DNA of 64,000 bases from Marivirga salinae (GTDB lineage Bacteria > Bacteroidota > Bacteroidia > Cytophagales > Cyclobacteriaceae). The notes under the pieces were generated by a model, which ran no database searches, was not told the origin of the DNA, and saw only the letters and a program-made list of their open reading frames with translations. Both the position numbers and the translations under genes were made by a program. Of the stretch, positions 50,154-58,666 are shown piece after piece. The stretch covers positions 3,286,001 to 3,350,000 of the forward strand of contig NZ_CP129971.1 of the NCBI RefSeq assembly GCF_030503855.1, given 5' to 3'. Each line of letters begins with the position of its first letter. Within the stretch, counting starts at the first letter, position 1.

Positions 50154-50543
50154 TTATCCTCCAACTATTTCTTTCAAATTATTGATTAAACCTTCCCAAA
50201 CATCATACTGTTCTTGATCATCTTCAAAGTCAGAATAATCAACTACTTTCATGTACATAGATTGGGTGAGTTCATTTTCATCCAAATGAATTTCAATATA
50301 AGCGGGGTCGTCTTCCTCTCCTTCTTCGGGAAATTCAAATTTAACAAATTGATTAACCCTGTGTCCTGCCATAATCGCAGGATGATCTTCATCATCATAA
50401 ATGAAATTATATTCTTTATCTTCATTGATATTTACATCATCTGCAAACCATTGCGATAAACCACTAGCTGTACTTATATAAGGATACAGCATTTTCTTTG
50501 AGGCATTAATTTCGAAATCACCTGTGAATTTTTTCAAGCCCAT
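50154..50543 (-). CDS. START-like (SRPBCC) domain protein
   Basis: From the ATG at 50543 the protein has 129 residues; a longer version starts at TTG 50588. I choose the inner start because the family begins just before the FEINASKKMLYPYISTASGLSQWFADDV stretch (residues about 8-35). The fold is a SRPBCC/Bet v1-like hydrophobic cavity, here acidic overall. Small proteins of this type are widespread in Bacteroidota, and their ligand is unknown. It is divergent from the tRNA gene promoter. Confidence 0.75.
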   Translation of the reverse strand: MGLKKFTGDFEINASKKMLYPYISTASGLSQWFADDVNINEDKEYNFIYDDEDHPAIMAGHRVNQFVKFEFPEEGEEDDPAYIEIHLDENELTQSMYMKVVDYSDFEDDQEQYDVWEGLINNLKEIVGG

Positions 50544-50618
50544 AATAAGTTCATTTTTTGTAGTTGATAAGTTAGGATTAAATATCATATATCACAATAA
50601 ATTCTTTTTCATTTTTTA

Positions 50619-50651
50619 TTTGGAATATGAAATCATAATTCATTATGTTTG
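50619..50651 (+). promoter_or_regulatory. Promoter of the tRNA-Met gene
   Basis: TTTG (50619-50622) and TATGTTTG (50644-50651) with 21 bp between them match the phylum's -33/-7 consensus (TTTG, TAnnTTTG). The tRNA begins about 60 bp downstream. Confidence 0.6.
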
Positions 50652-50712
50652 CACTCCAATTTCGGATACGCTATTAGATCAAACGGATTAATAGCACTAA
50701 AAATTGTTATTT

Positions 50713-50786
50713 GGCGAGGTAGCTCAGTTGGTTAGAGCGCAGGATTCATAACCCTGAGGTCGGCAGTTCAAATCTGCTTCTCGCTA
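50713..50786 (+). tRNA. tRNA-Met (anticodon CAT)
   Basis: The 74-base gene shows all arms: acceptor GGCGAGG paired with TCTCGCT (G-T wobbles at both ends), D-stem GCTC/GAGC, anticodon loop TTCATAA with CAT, and T-loop TTCAAAT. The last pair of the anticodon stem is an A-C mismatch. CCA is not encoded. The sequence resembles elongator tRNA-Met. tRNA-Ile with a lysidine-modified CAT is an alternative that fits less well, as that tRNA typically begins GGGCC. Confidence 0.9.
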
Positions 50787-50792
50787 CTATTT

Positions 50793-50820
50793 AAAGGCAG
50801 CTTCGGCTGCCTTTTTTTTT
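50793..50820 (+). terminator. Intrinsic terminator with a TTCG tetraloop
   Basis: GGCAGC-TTCG-GCTGCC with flanking A3 and a run of nine T directly follows the tRNA-Met gene. C(UUCG)G is an extra-stable RNA tetraloop. Confidence 0.9.
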
Positions 50821-50840
50821 GTTTCAACCAATTTAAAGAA

Positions 50841-51090
50841 ATGTTTAAAGTATACGTACTTTAAAGCCCCAATAATCATAAGATTTATATCGGATATACT
50901 TCTGACTTACCAAATCGAATGGACAGCCATAATATCTATCCCAAAGAAGGATCTACCGCTAAATACAGGGAAATTCTCTTCACAGAGGATTCTGATATTA
51001 AAAAAAGCAATCATTAGGGAAAGACAACTCAAATCTGTGAAGGGAAGAGATTATTTTTGGGAAGTAGTTTATGAAAAATATAAGCTTTAA
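50841..51090 (+). pseudogene. Decayed GIY-YIG nuclease gene
   Basis: ATG 50841 gives MFKVYVL, an in-frame TAA (50862-50864), then SPNNHKIYIGYTSDLPNRM, the KIYIG/YTS core of GIY-YIG nucleases with its arginine. GSTAKYREILFTED follows, then another stop near 51017. The reading resumes in a second frame as RERQLKSVKGRDYFWEVV and ends at TAA 51088-51090. A working version would be about 83 residues, the size of the small UPF0213/URI-like proteins. Two defects show inactivation. It lies just after tRNA-Met. Confidence 0.82.
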
Positions 51091-51100
51091 ATTAGTTTAT

Positions 51101-51118
51101 TAGCTCAGTTGACTAGAG
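51101..51118 (+). repeat. D-arm fragment of a decayed tRNA
   Basis: TAGCTCAGTTGACTAGAG matches the D-arm region of the intact tRNA-Met (50720-50737) at 16 of 18 positions, the first eleven exactly. No anticodon or T-arm follows in recognisable form. It begins 10 bp after the GIY-YIG pseudogene. It could be a remnant of a second tRNA gene or of a tRNA-targeted insertion. Confidence 0.55.
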
Positions 51119-51205
51119 GGCAGTAAGCTACTAAACGACATTTCAGATGATAAACTGAAAGACAAGTATTCTTTTACCTACTTTTTTATTTTCCACAAAG
51201 CACAA

Positions 51206-51239
51206 AAAAAGGTGCTGAATCTGTATCCAACACCTTTTT
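51206..51239 (-). terminator. Terminator after the TPR lipoprotein gene
   Basis: On the minus strand a ten-base stem, GGTGTTGGAT against ATTCAGCACC (two G-T wobbles), has a four-base loop at 51234-51211 and is followed by seven T. It lies 20 bp past the stop of the TPR gene. Confidence 0.75.
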
Positions 51240-51258
51240 AATCAATTAAGATTTTAAA

Positions 51259-51852
51259 TTATTTGCAATATTCATCATATAAATCATCTGCGCCCTCATA
51301 GCCAATATTCTTAGCCGTCTGAATATCATTACAACCACCTGATTGATTTAAATACAATTTTAATGCTCCCCTATATAAAAAAGCTTCAGCATTCTCCCTA
51401 TCATTATTGATAGCGATATTATAATATTCCATCGCCTTATCAATCATTCCTGCTTTGTGATAAGCCCTAGCTAATAAAGTAGCCGCTTTAGTAGAGTTTG
51501 TATTGAGTTTGTATGCTTTTTCGAATTGAAAAGCAGCATTTTCATAATCTTCTTCCCTATAAAAATTCTTTCCATAGCTTAAATAAGCCCCAATATTTCT
51601 GGGGTTTATTTCAATTACTTTTAGAAAATCCTTAACTGCCTTATCGTATTGACCAATCTCCTCATAAGCCCGACCTCTATTATAAATAGCAATCTCATGA
51701 GCAGGTTTCATTTCTAAATGCTTGTTATATGATTGGATAGCTTTTTTGTAGTCGCCAGAATTATAATATTGATTTGCTTTCTCCAATTCATCTTTATCTT
51801 CACAAGAAAATAAACAGATTGAAAAAAATAATAGAATAGATAAGTATTTCAT
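51259..51852 (-). CDS. TPR-repeat lipoprotein
   Basis: The 197-residue protein has a signal sequence with lipobox (FSICLFSC, Cys17). Four to five tetratricopeptide repeats follow (ANQYYNSGDYKKAIQSYNKHL, IYNRGRAYEEIGQYDKAVKDF, YLSYGKNFYREEDYENAAFQF, ATLLARAYHKAGMIDKAMEYY). A final Cys-containing tail (GGCNDIQTAKNIGYEGADDL) is typical of Bacteroidota Sel1/TPR lipoproteins. It probably acts as a periplasmic adaptor. It has its own terminator. Confidence 0.82.
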   Translation of the reverse strand: MKYLSILLFFSICLFSCEDKDELEKANQYYNSGDYKKAIQSYNKHLEMKPAHEIAIYNRGRAYEEIGQYDKAVKDFLKVIEINPRNIGAYLSYGKNFYREEDYENAAFQFEKAYKLNTNSTKAATLLARAYHKAGMIDKAMEYYNIAINNDRENAEAFLYRGALKLYLNQSGGCNDIQTAKNIGYEGADDLYDEYCK

Positions 51853-51935
51853 TTTTTTGATAAATAAAATTTAAAAATGCAAAATTAATTGAATTGATAT
51901 GGAAATGCTAAATAATAAGTAATTTGTTAAATAAG

Positions 51936-52787
51936 TTAATTACTCATATCAAAATTGATTGGATATTTAATGTTTCTAAAAGAAGTTATCTCTATTCCTC
52001 CAGACCCTACATAAAGCTCAGCATTAATTTTAAGAGGTATTTTATTTTTATCTGCAGAAAACCACCCTAAAACTGAATCTTCACCATCAAATATTTTTGT
52101 TTTTGGCATCACCGGGGTTACTTTATGAGCCCTTACTTTACCTATTGGAAGCTCTAATGTTTCATCACCCAAATACACAATTTCTAAGTTATAGAAAGTG
52201 TCCTCAAAAAAAGCAGGTACTTTTATAGTATCATTTGGCATCAATTTAGTGAAATCAACAGACCTAAAATATGCAAACCCACTTATTAAATCCCTGATTT
52301 GAGGTGGAAATTGATAATACATAGGCTCTCCGAAATCTTCATCATATTTCCCCATACTTTTAACTTCAAGCATTTGAGAATTATGATCATAATTTACGAT
52401 TTCATTTTTCCTATACCCTCCTTCTTTAATGTTTCTATAAGCCTTATGAGGAACTAATGAAGTTGCATCTATATAACCACCCCAATGGTCATCAATCTTA
52501 GCAACCCAATCTACCATTCCAGTAGTTTTAGCTCTAACGTCAATTTTAAAGGCAGCTCTATTATTAATTTTATATTGATTTTTATGTACTTTTAATCTTC
52601 CCTTACCTACCGTTAAAAAACTATAATAGATCTTATATTCAATTTCCTCTCCACCTTCAAATGGAACATACTCTATTTCGGGAAAATCTTCTTGTGGTTC
52701 TTCAGAATATAAATCTTCATAACTTTTCTGCCCTAAAGCAGAAAAAATCAATAAACCTGAAAGGCAAACTAATATCAACTTCTTCAT
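51936..52787 (-). CDS. Exported DUF3108 domain protein
   Basis: The start is placed at ATG 52787, giving 283 residues with a clear signal peptide (LILVCLSGLLIFSALGQ); a TTG at 52829 would place 14 charged residues in front. The mature part is a DUF3108 beta-fold: GEEIEYKIYYSFLTVGKGRL, TTGMVDWVAKIDDHWGGYID, VKSMGKYDEDFGEP and a late VLGWFSADKNKIPLKI. DUF3108 proteins are exported and of unknown role, sometimes placed with lipid or envelope genes. It begins 45 bp after dapD and may be co-transcribed. Confidence 0.75.
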   Translation of the reverse strand: MKKLILVCLSGLLIFSALGQKSYEDLYSEEPQEDFPEIEYVPFEGGEEIEYKIYYSFLTVGKGRLKVHKNQYKINNRAAFKIDVRAKTTGMVDWVAKIDDHWGGYIDATSLVPHKAYRNIKEGGYRKNEIVNYDHNSQMLEVKSMGKYDEDFGEPMYYQFPPQIRDLISGFAYFRSVDFTKLMPNDTIKVPAFFEDTFYNLEIVYLGDETLELPIGKVRAHKVTPVMPKTKIFDGEDSVLGWFSADKNKIPLKINAELYVGSGGIEITSFRNIKYPINFDMSN

Positions 52788-52832
52788 AAATAGGCTTCTT
52801 CTCAAATTAAATGCCAAACAATTTTTCAACGA

Positions 52833-53648
52833 TTAAACTGCTACATTATTCTCTCTAAGCGCTGCATTAAGAGAGGTCTTTTTATCAGTACTTTCTTTAC
52901 GAGTTCCAATTATTAATGCACAAGGAACTTGGTACTCTCCAGCTGGAAATTTCTTGGTAAATGAACCTGGAATTACAACTGATCTTTCAGGAACATAGCC
53001 TATATGTTCAACTGGTTTTTCACCCGTTACATCTATGATTTTTGAGCTTGCAGTTAAGGTAACATTTGCTCCAAGAACAGCTTCTTTTCCTATGCGAACT
53101 CCTTCAACAATTATACATCTTGAACCTATAAATGCATTGTCCTCAACTATGACTGGAGCAGCTTGGACAGGCTCCAAAACTCCACCAATTCCGACACCAC
53201 CGCTGAGGTGAACATTCTTTCCAATCTGAGCACAACTCCCAACTGTAGCCCAAGTATCTACCATCGTTCCGCTATCTACATAGGCTCCTATATTAACATA
53301 AGATGGCATCATTACAACACCAGAATTAACGAAAGAACCATAGCGAGCTATAGCGTGTGGCACAACCCGAACGCCTAATTTTTCATAGCCTTTTTTTAAC
53401 TTTATCTTATCATGAAATTCAAAAGGGCCAACATTTATAGATTGCATTTTTTGAAGAGGGAAGTATAAAATCACTGCCTTTTTTATCCACTCATTTACCT
53501 TCCAATTTCCCTCGCCATCTGGCTCTGCTACTCTAATTTTTCCATGGTCTAATTCTTCCACTACAGTCTTTACTGCAATCTGAGTATCCTTATCTTTTAA
53601 CAATTCTCTATTGTCCCAAGCCTTTTCAATAAATTCTTTAAATTCCAT
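52833..53648 (-). CDS. dapD: Tetrahydrodipicolinate N-succinyltransferase
   Basis: The 271-residue enzyme has a short N-terminal helical domain and a left-handed beta-helix of hexapeptide repeats (VNIGAYVDSGTMVDTWATVGSC, GKNVHLSGGVGIGGVL, EDNAFIGSRCIIVEGVRIGKEAVLGANVTL split in order). The ending is MIGTRKESTDKKTSL-like and typical of DapD. It adds a succinyl group in the lysine/meso-diaminopimelate branch that supplies peptidoglycan. It lies divergently beside a glycosyltransferase gene, with only 22 bp between starts. Confidence 0.93.
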   Translation of the reverse strand: MEFKEFIEKAWDNRELLKDKDTQIAVKTVVEELDHGKIRVAEPDGEGNWKVNEWIKKAVILYFPLQKMQSINVGPFEFHDKIKLKKGYEKLGVRVVPHAIARYGSFVNSGVVMMPSYVNIGAYVDSGTMVDTWATVGSCAQIGKNVHLSGGVGIGGVLEPVQAAPVIVEDNAFIGSRCIIVEGVRIGKEAVLGANVTLTASSKIIDVTGEKPVEHIGYVPERSVVIPGSFTKKFPAGEYQVPCALIIGTRKESTDKKTSLNAALRENNVAV

Positions 53649-53670
53649 TTTCTGTTTATATCTTTAATCT

Positions 53671-54801
53671 GTGGATGATAAAATAAAAATCTTAATCGCT
53701 TCGGTTCTTAAACCAGCAGATGATGTTCGTTCTTGTTATAAGATTGGACAATCATTAGCGCAAACAAATAAATATGAGGTAAATATCATAGGCTTTAATT
53801 CAAAAAAGAAAGCCAAACATCAAAATATTTTTCTTTTCCCAATTTTCAAATTTAAAAGAAATTCATTCAAAAGGTTATTAGCTCCTTTTTCAATACTAAA
53901 AATATACCTTCAATTAAAACCTAAACTAATATTAGTTAATACACCTGAATTACTGTGGGTTATGTTTTTAATCAGAATTTTATTTGGCACGAAAATCATC
54001 TATGACATACAGGAAAATTATGGTTTAAATATAAAGCAAAATCAGATTTACAGAGGAATAGCAAAATCATTAGCATTACTCTATATTCGGATAAATGAAA
54101 ATCTTTCAAAACACTTTATAGATGGGTTTATTCTTGCAGAAAATATATATGAAAAACAGCTTAAATTTATACATAAAAAGCCCTATATCAAGCTTTTAAA
54201 TAAATCTACAGAAGAAATACAAAAGGGAACCAACCCCATTAAGTTCACCAAATCTGATTCTTTAAAATTTATATATAGTGGGACGATAGGAAAGGAATAT
54301 GGCACAATAGAAGCAATTGAATTCTGTAAAAAGCTGTATAATATCAACTCAAAAATAACTTTAACAATTATTGGCTATTCAACTAATATCCAGTATCTTA
54401 AACTAGTAAAAGAAGCCATAAGAAACGATGTATATATTCAATTAAAAACTGATGAAAAGCCAATTCCACAGTCTGAAATTATTACTGAAATCAATAATTC
54501 TGATATTGCTATACTACCCTATCAGTTAAACCCTAACATTTCAGGACGCTTCCCTACCAAAATATATGATTATCTGGCTTTAAGAAAACCTATGGTTATT
54601 CCGCCTCATACTCAATGGAAAGCATATCTGGATCAATATCAAGCAGGAATATGTACAGAATTCAATAATCCAGATATTGAAAGTTTTATGCAAGAATTAT
54701 CATCTACAACTTTTTACAAAAAACATCCCAAAGATGAAATCCAATGGAATACTCAAGAAACGCTTTTAATAGAATTCATTAAAAAAATATTATCTAAATA
54801 A
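53671..54801 (+). CDS. Glycosyltransferase of the GT4 (GT-B) type
   Basis: The 376-residue protein has two Rossmann-like halves: an N-terminal acceptor half (SVLKPADDVRSCYKIGQSLAQ, PKLILVNTPELLWV, KIIYDIQENYG) and a donor half with LKFIYSGTIGKEYGTIEAI and NSDIAILPYQLNPNISGRFPTKIYDYLALRKPMV, typical of GT4. No ATG is available near the start; GTG at 53671 is the only plausible codon that keeps the first strand KIKILIAS. It probably works on surface glycans. It stands alone, 22 bp from the divergent dapD start. Confidence 0.8.
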   Translation: MDDKIKILIASVLKPADDVRSCYKIGQSLAQTNKYEVNIIGFNSKKKAKHQNIFLFPIFKFKRNSFKRLLAPFSILKIYLQLKPKLILVNTPELLWVMFLIRILFGTKIIYDIQENYGLNIKQNQIYRGIAKSLALLYIRINENLSKHFIDGFILAENIYEKQLKFIHKKPYIKLLNKSTEEIQKGTNPIKFTKSDSLKFIYSGTIGKEYGTIEAIEFCKKLYNINSKITLTIIGYSTNIQYLKLVKEAIRNDVYIQLKTDEKPIPQSEIITEINNSDIAILPYQLNPNISGRFPTKIYDYLALRKPMVIPPHTQWKAYLDQYQAGICTEFNNPDIESFMQELSSTTFYKKHPKDEIQWNTQETLLIEFIKKILSK

Positions 54802-54805
54802 TTTT

Positions 54806-54819
54806 TTAGACAAATCTAA
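54806..54819. promoter_or_regulatory. Upstream TTAGA-N4-TCTAA operator-like palindrome
   Basis: TTAGA-CAAA-TCTAA lies 110 bp before the MntR-like gene and 5 bp past the glycosyltransferase stop. It is one of two sites sharing the same arms. Confidence 0.55.
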
Positions 54820-54882
54820 TTTCAACAAAAAAGCTATTTGAATTCAAATTAACCTAGTTTTAAATAATTAAGAAAAATATTT

Positions 54883-54896
54883 TTAGATTAATCTAA
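54883..54896. promoter_or_regulatory. Proximal TTAGA-N4-TCTAA operator at the metal operon
   Basis: TTAGA-TTAA-TCTAA is a perfect 14-bp palindrome centred about 40 bp before the ATG of the MntR-like gene, just upstream of a -7-like TTTTACCTTG stretch. The same arms occur 77 bp upstream. DtxR/MntR-family regulators bind palindromes of this type near promoters of metal uptake operons. Confidence 0.65.
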
Positions 54897-54929
54897 TTTT
54901 ATTTTACCTTGCATTAAATTTAAATATAA

Positions 54930-55592
54930 ATGAAGAAACTTAGTTTTGCTGAGGAAAATTATTTGAAGGCAGTTTACCATCTCTCCAATGCAGGAGAATT
55001 GGATGTTACCACCAATTCCATTGCAGAGGAAATGGATACAAAAGCCGCTTCAGTTTCTGATATGTTGAGGAGACTTTCGGAAAAAGAAATGGTGGTTTAT
55101 AGAAAATATCAGGGAGTGAAAATTTCTGAAACAGGTAAAACTGCTGCCTTACAGGTGATCCGGAAACACAGACTTTGGGAAGTTTTTTTAGTAGAAAAAT
55201 TAAAGTTTAACTGGGATCAAGTTCATGAAATTGCGGAACAATTAGAACACATTAAGTCCCCCCTACTTATCCAAAGATTAGATGATTTTTTAGGTCATCC
55301 AAAGTTCGATCCGCATGGAGATCCTATTCCAGACGAAAATGGATTATTCAAAGAAAAGCCTCAAGTACCTTTAGCCGAAGTTGAGGTTTCAGGAGACGGA
55401 ATTGTGGTAGCAGTGAAAGATACTAATTCAATGTTTTTACAACATTTAGATAGAATCGGGATTTACCTTGGAGCCAAAACTAAAGTCACCGAAAAAGTAG
55501 AATTTGATGGTTCAATGGAAATTCTAGTTGACGGAAAAAATAAATTATTCATCAGTAAAGAAGTAGCAGAAAATGTACTGGTCACACACTAA
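54930..55592 (+). CDS. MntR-like (DtxR family) metal-dependent repressor
   Basis: The 220-residue protein has a wHTH (about 5-65), a dimerisation domain with metal ligands and a C-terminal FeoA/SH3-like domain (about 150-220). His80 and the stretch VHEIAEQLEH supply the conserved ligands. The position that is Cys102 in DtxR is Glu103 here, as in manganese-specific MntR. Mn(II) or a related metal would act as co-repressor. It is the first gene of the uptake operon and overlaps the binding-protein gene by 20 bp. The two TTAGA-N4-TCTAA palindromes upstream are its likely sites. Confidence 0.88.
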   Translation: MKKLSFAEENYLKAVYHLSNAGELDVTTNSIAEEMDTKAASVSDMLRRLSEKEMVVYRKYQGVKISETGKTAALQVIRKHRLWEVFLVEKLKFNWDQVHEIAEQLEHIKSPLLIQRLDDFLGHPKFDPHGDPIPDENGLFKEKPQVPLAEVEVSGDGIVVAVKDTNSMFLQHLDRIGIYLGAKTKVTEKVEFDGSMEILVDGKNKLFISKEVAENVLVTH

Positions 55593-56511
55593 ATTATTAC
55601 TCTTCCTTTCACTTATTATTTTCACCTTTTCTTGCACAACAAAAGAAAAGAAAGAAGGGCAAACTTATATAGTTTGTACCACGGGCATGATCAAAGATGC
55701 GGTGGGAAATATAGTCGGAAATAAAGCCAACATTGAAGCCTTAATGGGGCCGGGAGTTGACCCCCATTTATACAAGGCAACTCAAGGTGATTTGAAGAAA
55801 TTACAGCAAGCTGATATCATTGTTTATAATGGTCTTTTTTTAGAAGGGAAAATGGGAGATGTGCTCCAAAAATTAAGCAATAAAAAAACGGTAATTGCCA
55901 TGGCAGAATTACTCCCAAAAAATTCTTATATCAACAACACAGAATTTCAAGGAGCCTTCGATCCTCACATTTGGTTTGATGTTAATTTATGGAAGAAAGC
56001 GGTTCAATTACTCAGCAAGGAATTAATAAATACAGATAGTATTAATCAATCTCTATTTCATAAAAATACTATTGATTTCTCAGATCAATTAGACAGTTTA
56101 CATAAAGCAGTTCAAACTCAAATCAACTTGATACCCAAAGATAAAAGAGTATTGGTTACAGCGCATGATGCCTTTGCTTACTTTGGAAGAGCATATGAAA
56201 TGGATGTGCGAGGTTTGCAAGGAATCTCTACGCTATCAGAATTTGGGTTAAGAGATGTCAGCAATTTGGTAGATTTTATAGTACAAAACGAAATACCAGC
56301 TATCTATACAGAAACTTCTGTTTCAGAAAAAGCCATAAAAGCGGTTTTAGAAGGATGTGGAAGCAAAGGGCATGAAGTGGTTATCGGTGGAAGCTTATTC
56401 TCAGATGCTATGGGTGAAGAAGAAACATTTGAAGGGACTTATATTGGAATGGTACATTCTAATGTAGAAAAAATTGTAAGTGGATTATCAAAAAACAAAA
56501 TAGAGAAATGA
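55573..56511 (+). CDS. Metal ABC transporter substrate-binding lipoprotein (TroA/ZnuA type)
   Basis: The 312-residue protein has a signal sequence ending at a lipid-attached cysteine (FTFSC, Cys21) and the cluster A-I fold. Metal ligands are in order: His in GVDPHLYKAT, His in FDPHIWFDVNLW, Glu in AIYTETSVSEKAI and Asp in GGSLFSDAMG. This is the His-His-Glu-Asp set of manganese/zinc-binding TroA-type proteins. It lacks the His-rich loop of zinc-specific ZnuA. It delivers metal from the periplasm to the permeases encoded downstream. Confidence 0.9.
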   Translation: MYWSHTKLLLFLSLIIFTFSCTTKEKKEGQTYIVCTTGMIKDAVGNIVGNKANIEALMGPGVDPHLYKATQGDLKKLQQADIIVYNGLFLEGKMGDVLQKLSNKKTVIAMAELLPKNSYINNTEFQGAFDPHIWFDVNLWKKAVQLLSKELINTDSINQSLFHKNTIDFSDQLDSLHKAVQTQINLIPKDKRVLVTAHDAFAYFGRAYEMDVRGLQGISTLSEFGLRDVSNLVDFIVQNEIPAIYTETSVSEKAIKAVLEGCGSKGHEVVIGGSLFSDAMGEEETFEGTYIGMVHSNVEKIVSGLSKNKIEK

Positions 56512-57293
56512 ACAGACAAGTTGATAATCCGATAATTGAAATTCATGACCTTTCTGTGGCTTATGAGCGCAAACCTGTGTTATGGGATGTAGACCTAAGT
56601 TTACCTGAAGGACAATTAATAGGTATAATAGGTCCAAATGGAGCAGGAAAATCCACTTTATTAAAAGCTATCATGGGACTGCTGCCACTCAATAGTGGTT
56701 ATATTCAAATTAATGGCAAACCATTGGAAGAAATGCGTCACAAAATCAGTTATGTACCTCAAAGAGAAAGCGTGGATTGGGACTTTCCTACTTCGGTTTA
56801 TGAGGTAGTGATGATGGGCCGGTATGGACAGCTCGGATTATTCAATAGACCAAAAAAAGCTGATAAAGAAATTGTGATGGATAGCTTGAGACAAGTCGGT
56901 ATGGAAGATTTTAAAAACCGGCAAATTTCTCAGCTTTCTGGAGGGCAACAACAGCGGGTCTTTCTAGCACGTGCATTGGCTCAACAAGCGGATATCTATT
57001 TTATGGATGAGCCTTTCGCTGGAGTTGATGCAGCTACTGAAAAAGCAATAATAAAATTATTAGGTGAGATGTCTGCTCAAAATAAAACAGTAATTGTAGT
57101 GCATCATGATCTGCAATCTGTTGCAAAATATTTTGACTGGATTATCCTATTAAATATGAGGCTTGTGGCATCAGGACCAATCAATGAAGCTTTTACCCCT
57201 GAGCTATTACAAGAAACTTATGGCGGGAAACTAACGCTATTGACCGAAATAAGTGATTTAATTCAAAAACATAGATTTCCAAACAGAGAATAA
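56508..57293 (+). CDS. Metal ABC transporter ATP-binding protein
   Basis: The 261-residue ATPase has the Walker A motif GPNGAGKSTL, the Q-loop at VPQRESVDW, the signature LSGGQQQRVFLARAL, Walker B with IYFMDEPFAGVD and the switch His in VVHHDL. The family is the manganese/zinc/iron type (TroB/MntB). It overlaps the binding-protein gene by four bases. Confidence 0.95.
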   Translation: MNRQVDNPIIEIHDLSVAYERKPVLWDVDLSLPEGQLIGIIGPNGAGKSTLLKAIMGLLPLNSGYIQINGKPLEEMRHKISYVPQRESVDWDFPTSVYEVVMMGRYGQLGLFNRPKKADKEIVMDSLRQVGMEDFKNRQISQLSGGQQQRVFLARALAQQADIYFMDEPFAGVDAATEKAIIKLLGEMSAQNKTVIVVHHDLQSVAKYFDWIILLNMRLVASGPINEAFTPELLQETYGGKLTLLTEISDLIQKHRFPNRE

Positions 57294-57294
57294 T

Positions 57295-58587
57295 ATGTGG
57301 GAAAATGCACTTAGCTTTTTTGATTTTAATGATGCCAATGTGATCTATGTCTCACTGGGTACTATTATTTTGGGAGCAGGCGCTGCTGTAGTGGGCGCTT
57401 TTACTTTCTTCAGAAAAAAGGCTTTAATTGGCGATGCTATTGCGCATGCTATTTTACCAGGGGTATGTTTTGCCTTTATATTAAGCGGCACTAAAAACTA
57501 TTTCCTCCTCATAGCAGGAGCATTTTTTACGGGTTGGCTTTCCATAATTGCTGTAGATTATATAGTGAAGAAATCAAAAATTAAAGAAGATACTGCTATA
57601 GGATTAATTTTATCTACATTTTTTGGAGTAGGAATAATGTTGCTTACTTATATTCAACAATCCGGAAATGCTGCACAAACCGGATTAGATTCTTTTCTTT
57701 TCGGTAAAGCCGCAAGCATGCTAGCTCAAGATGTAATAGTTTTTTCAGCTATAAGTATATTATTGATCATTCTTATATTACTTTTCTATAAAGAGCTTAA
57801 ACTCATCACGTACGATAAAGATTTTGCTCACTCAGTTGGTTTACCAGTCAGATGGATTGAATTTCTTTTGAGCTCATTAACAGTTTTAGCGGTGGTTACA
57901 GGAATTCAAGCAGTTGGAGTAGTTCTAATGGCTGCCCTATTGATTACCCCAACAGCAGCTGCAAAATATTGGTCCGGTAGTTTGTCAATAATATTAATAC
58001 TGGCAGCAGCAATTGGTGGTTTTTCAGGGGTTTCAGGAGCATTTATAAGCTATATAGCACCTAATATGCCAACTGGGCCTTGGGTGGTGATGGTATTATC
58101 AATATGCGCTATATTTTCAATTCTTTTTGCCCCTAGAAAAGGTTATTTTTCTCGCTTATGGCAGCAATTTCAAAATAGAAGACAAATTCAAGATGAAAAT
58201 ATATTAAAAGCTTTTCATCAAATTGCCGAATCAGAAAATTCATTTGGAGATCCAAAATCAATAGAAAAGCTGCGAGAAAAGCGTTATTATACTATTCAAT
58301 TGATGAAGAAAATTCTTCTCCGATTAAAAAGACACGGTTACTTAAAAAGAACCAAAGAAGGCTATTACCTTTCAGATTATGGACAGCGAAAGGCAGCCAG
58401 ATTAGTAAAATTACACCGATTATGGGAATTATATCTTACTGAATACTTACGAATTGCCCCTGATCATGTACACGAAGATGCTGATACCATTGAGCACTTA
58501 ATTACGCCTGAAATTGAGAAAAGACTGGAAGAAAAATTAGGTTATCCTGAAGTGGATCCGCATAATTCAAAGATACCTTACGATTAA
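57295..58587 (+). CDS. Metal ABC permease fused to a C-terminal DtxR-like domain
   Basis: The 430-residue protein is a TroC/ZnuB-type permease (about eight or nine helices, residues 10-280, with GDAIAHAILPGV at 47-58 and GIQAVGVVLMAALLITPTAAA near 203). A DtxR-like portion follows at about 298-430. That portion has a wHTH-like segment (ENILKAFHQIAESEN to GYYLSDYGQRKAA) and a dimerisation helix pair (HRLWELYLTEYL). The metal-ligand stretch VHEDADTIEH has Asp397 where DtxR has Cys102. Protein and gene are continuous, with no frameshift. The C-terminal domain would lie in the cytoplasm. It may sense metal and shut the transporter or tether DNA; neither is shown. Confidence 0.88.
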   Translation: MWENALSFFDFNDANVIYVSLGTIILGAGAAVVGAFTFFRKKALIGDAIAHAILPGVCFAFILSGTKNYFLLIAGAFFTGWLSIIAVDYIVKKSKIKEDTAIGLILSTFFGVGIMLLTYIQQSGNAAQTGLDSFLFGKAASMLAQDVIVFSAISILLIILILLFYKELKLITYDKDFAHSVGLPVRWIEFLLSSLTVLAVVTGIQAVGVVLMAALLITPTAAAKYWSGSLSIILILAAAIGGFSGVSGAFISYIAPNMPTGPWVVMVLSICAIFSILFAPRKGYFSRLWQQFQNRRQIQDENILKAFHQIAESENSFGDPKSIEKLREKRYYTIQLMKKILLRLKRHGYLKRTKEGYYLSDYGQRKAARLVKLHRLWELYLTEYLRIAPDHVHEDADTIEHLITPEIEKRLEEKLGYPEVDPHNSKIPYD

Positions 58588-58666
58588 ATGCAAAAAAACA
58601 AAACATAACCTTTATTCATACGATTGTATAACAAAAGAATTAATTAACATTTAAATAGAATTAACC

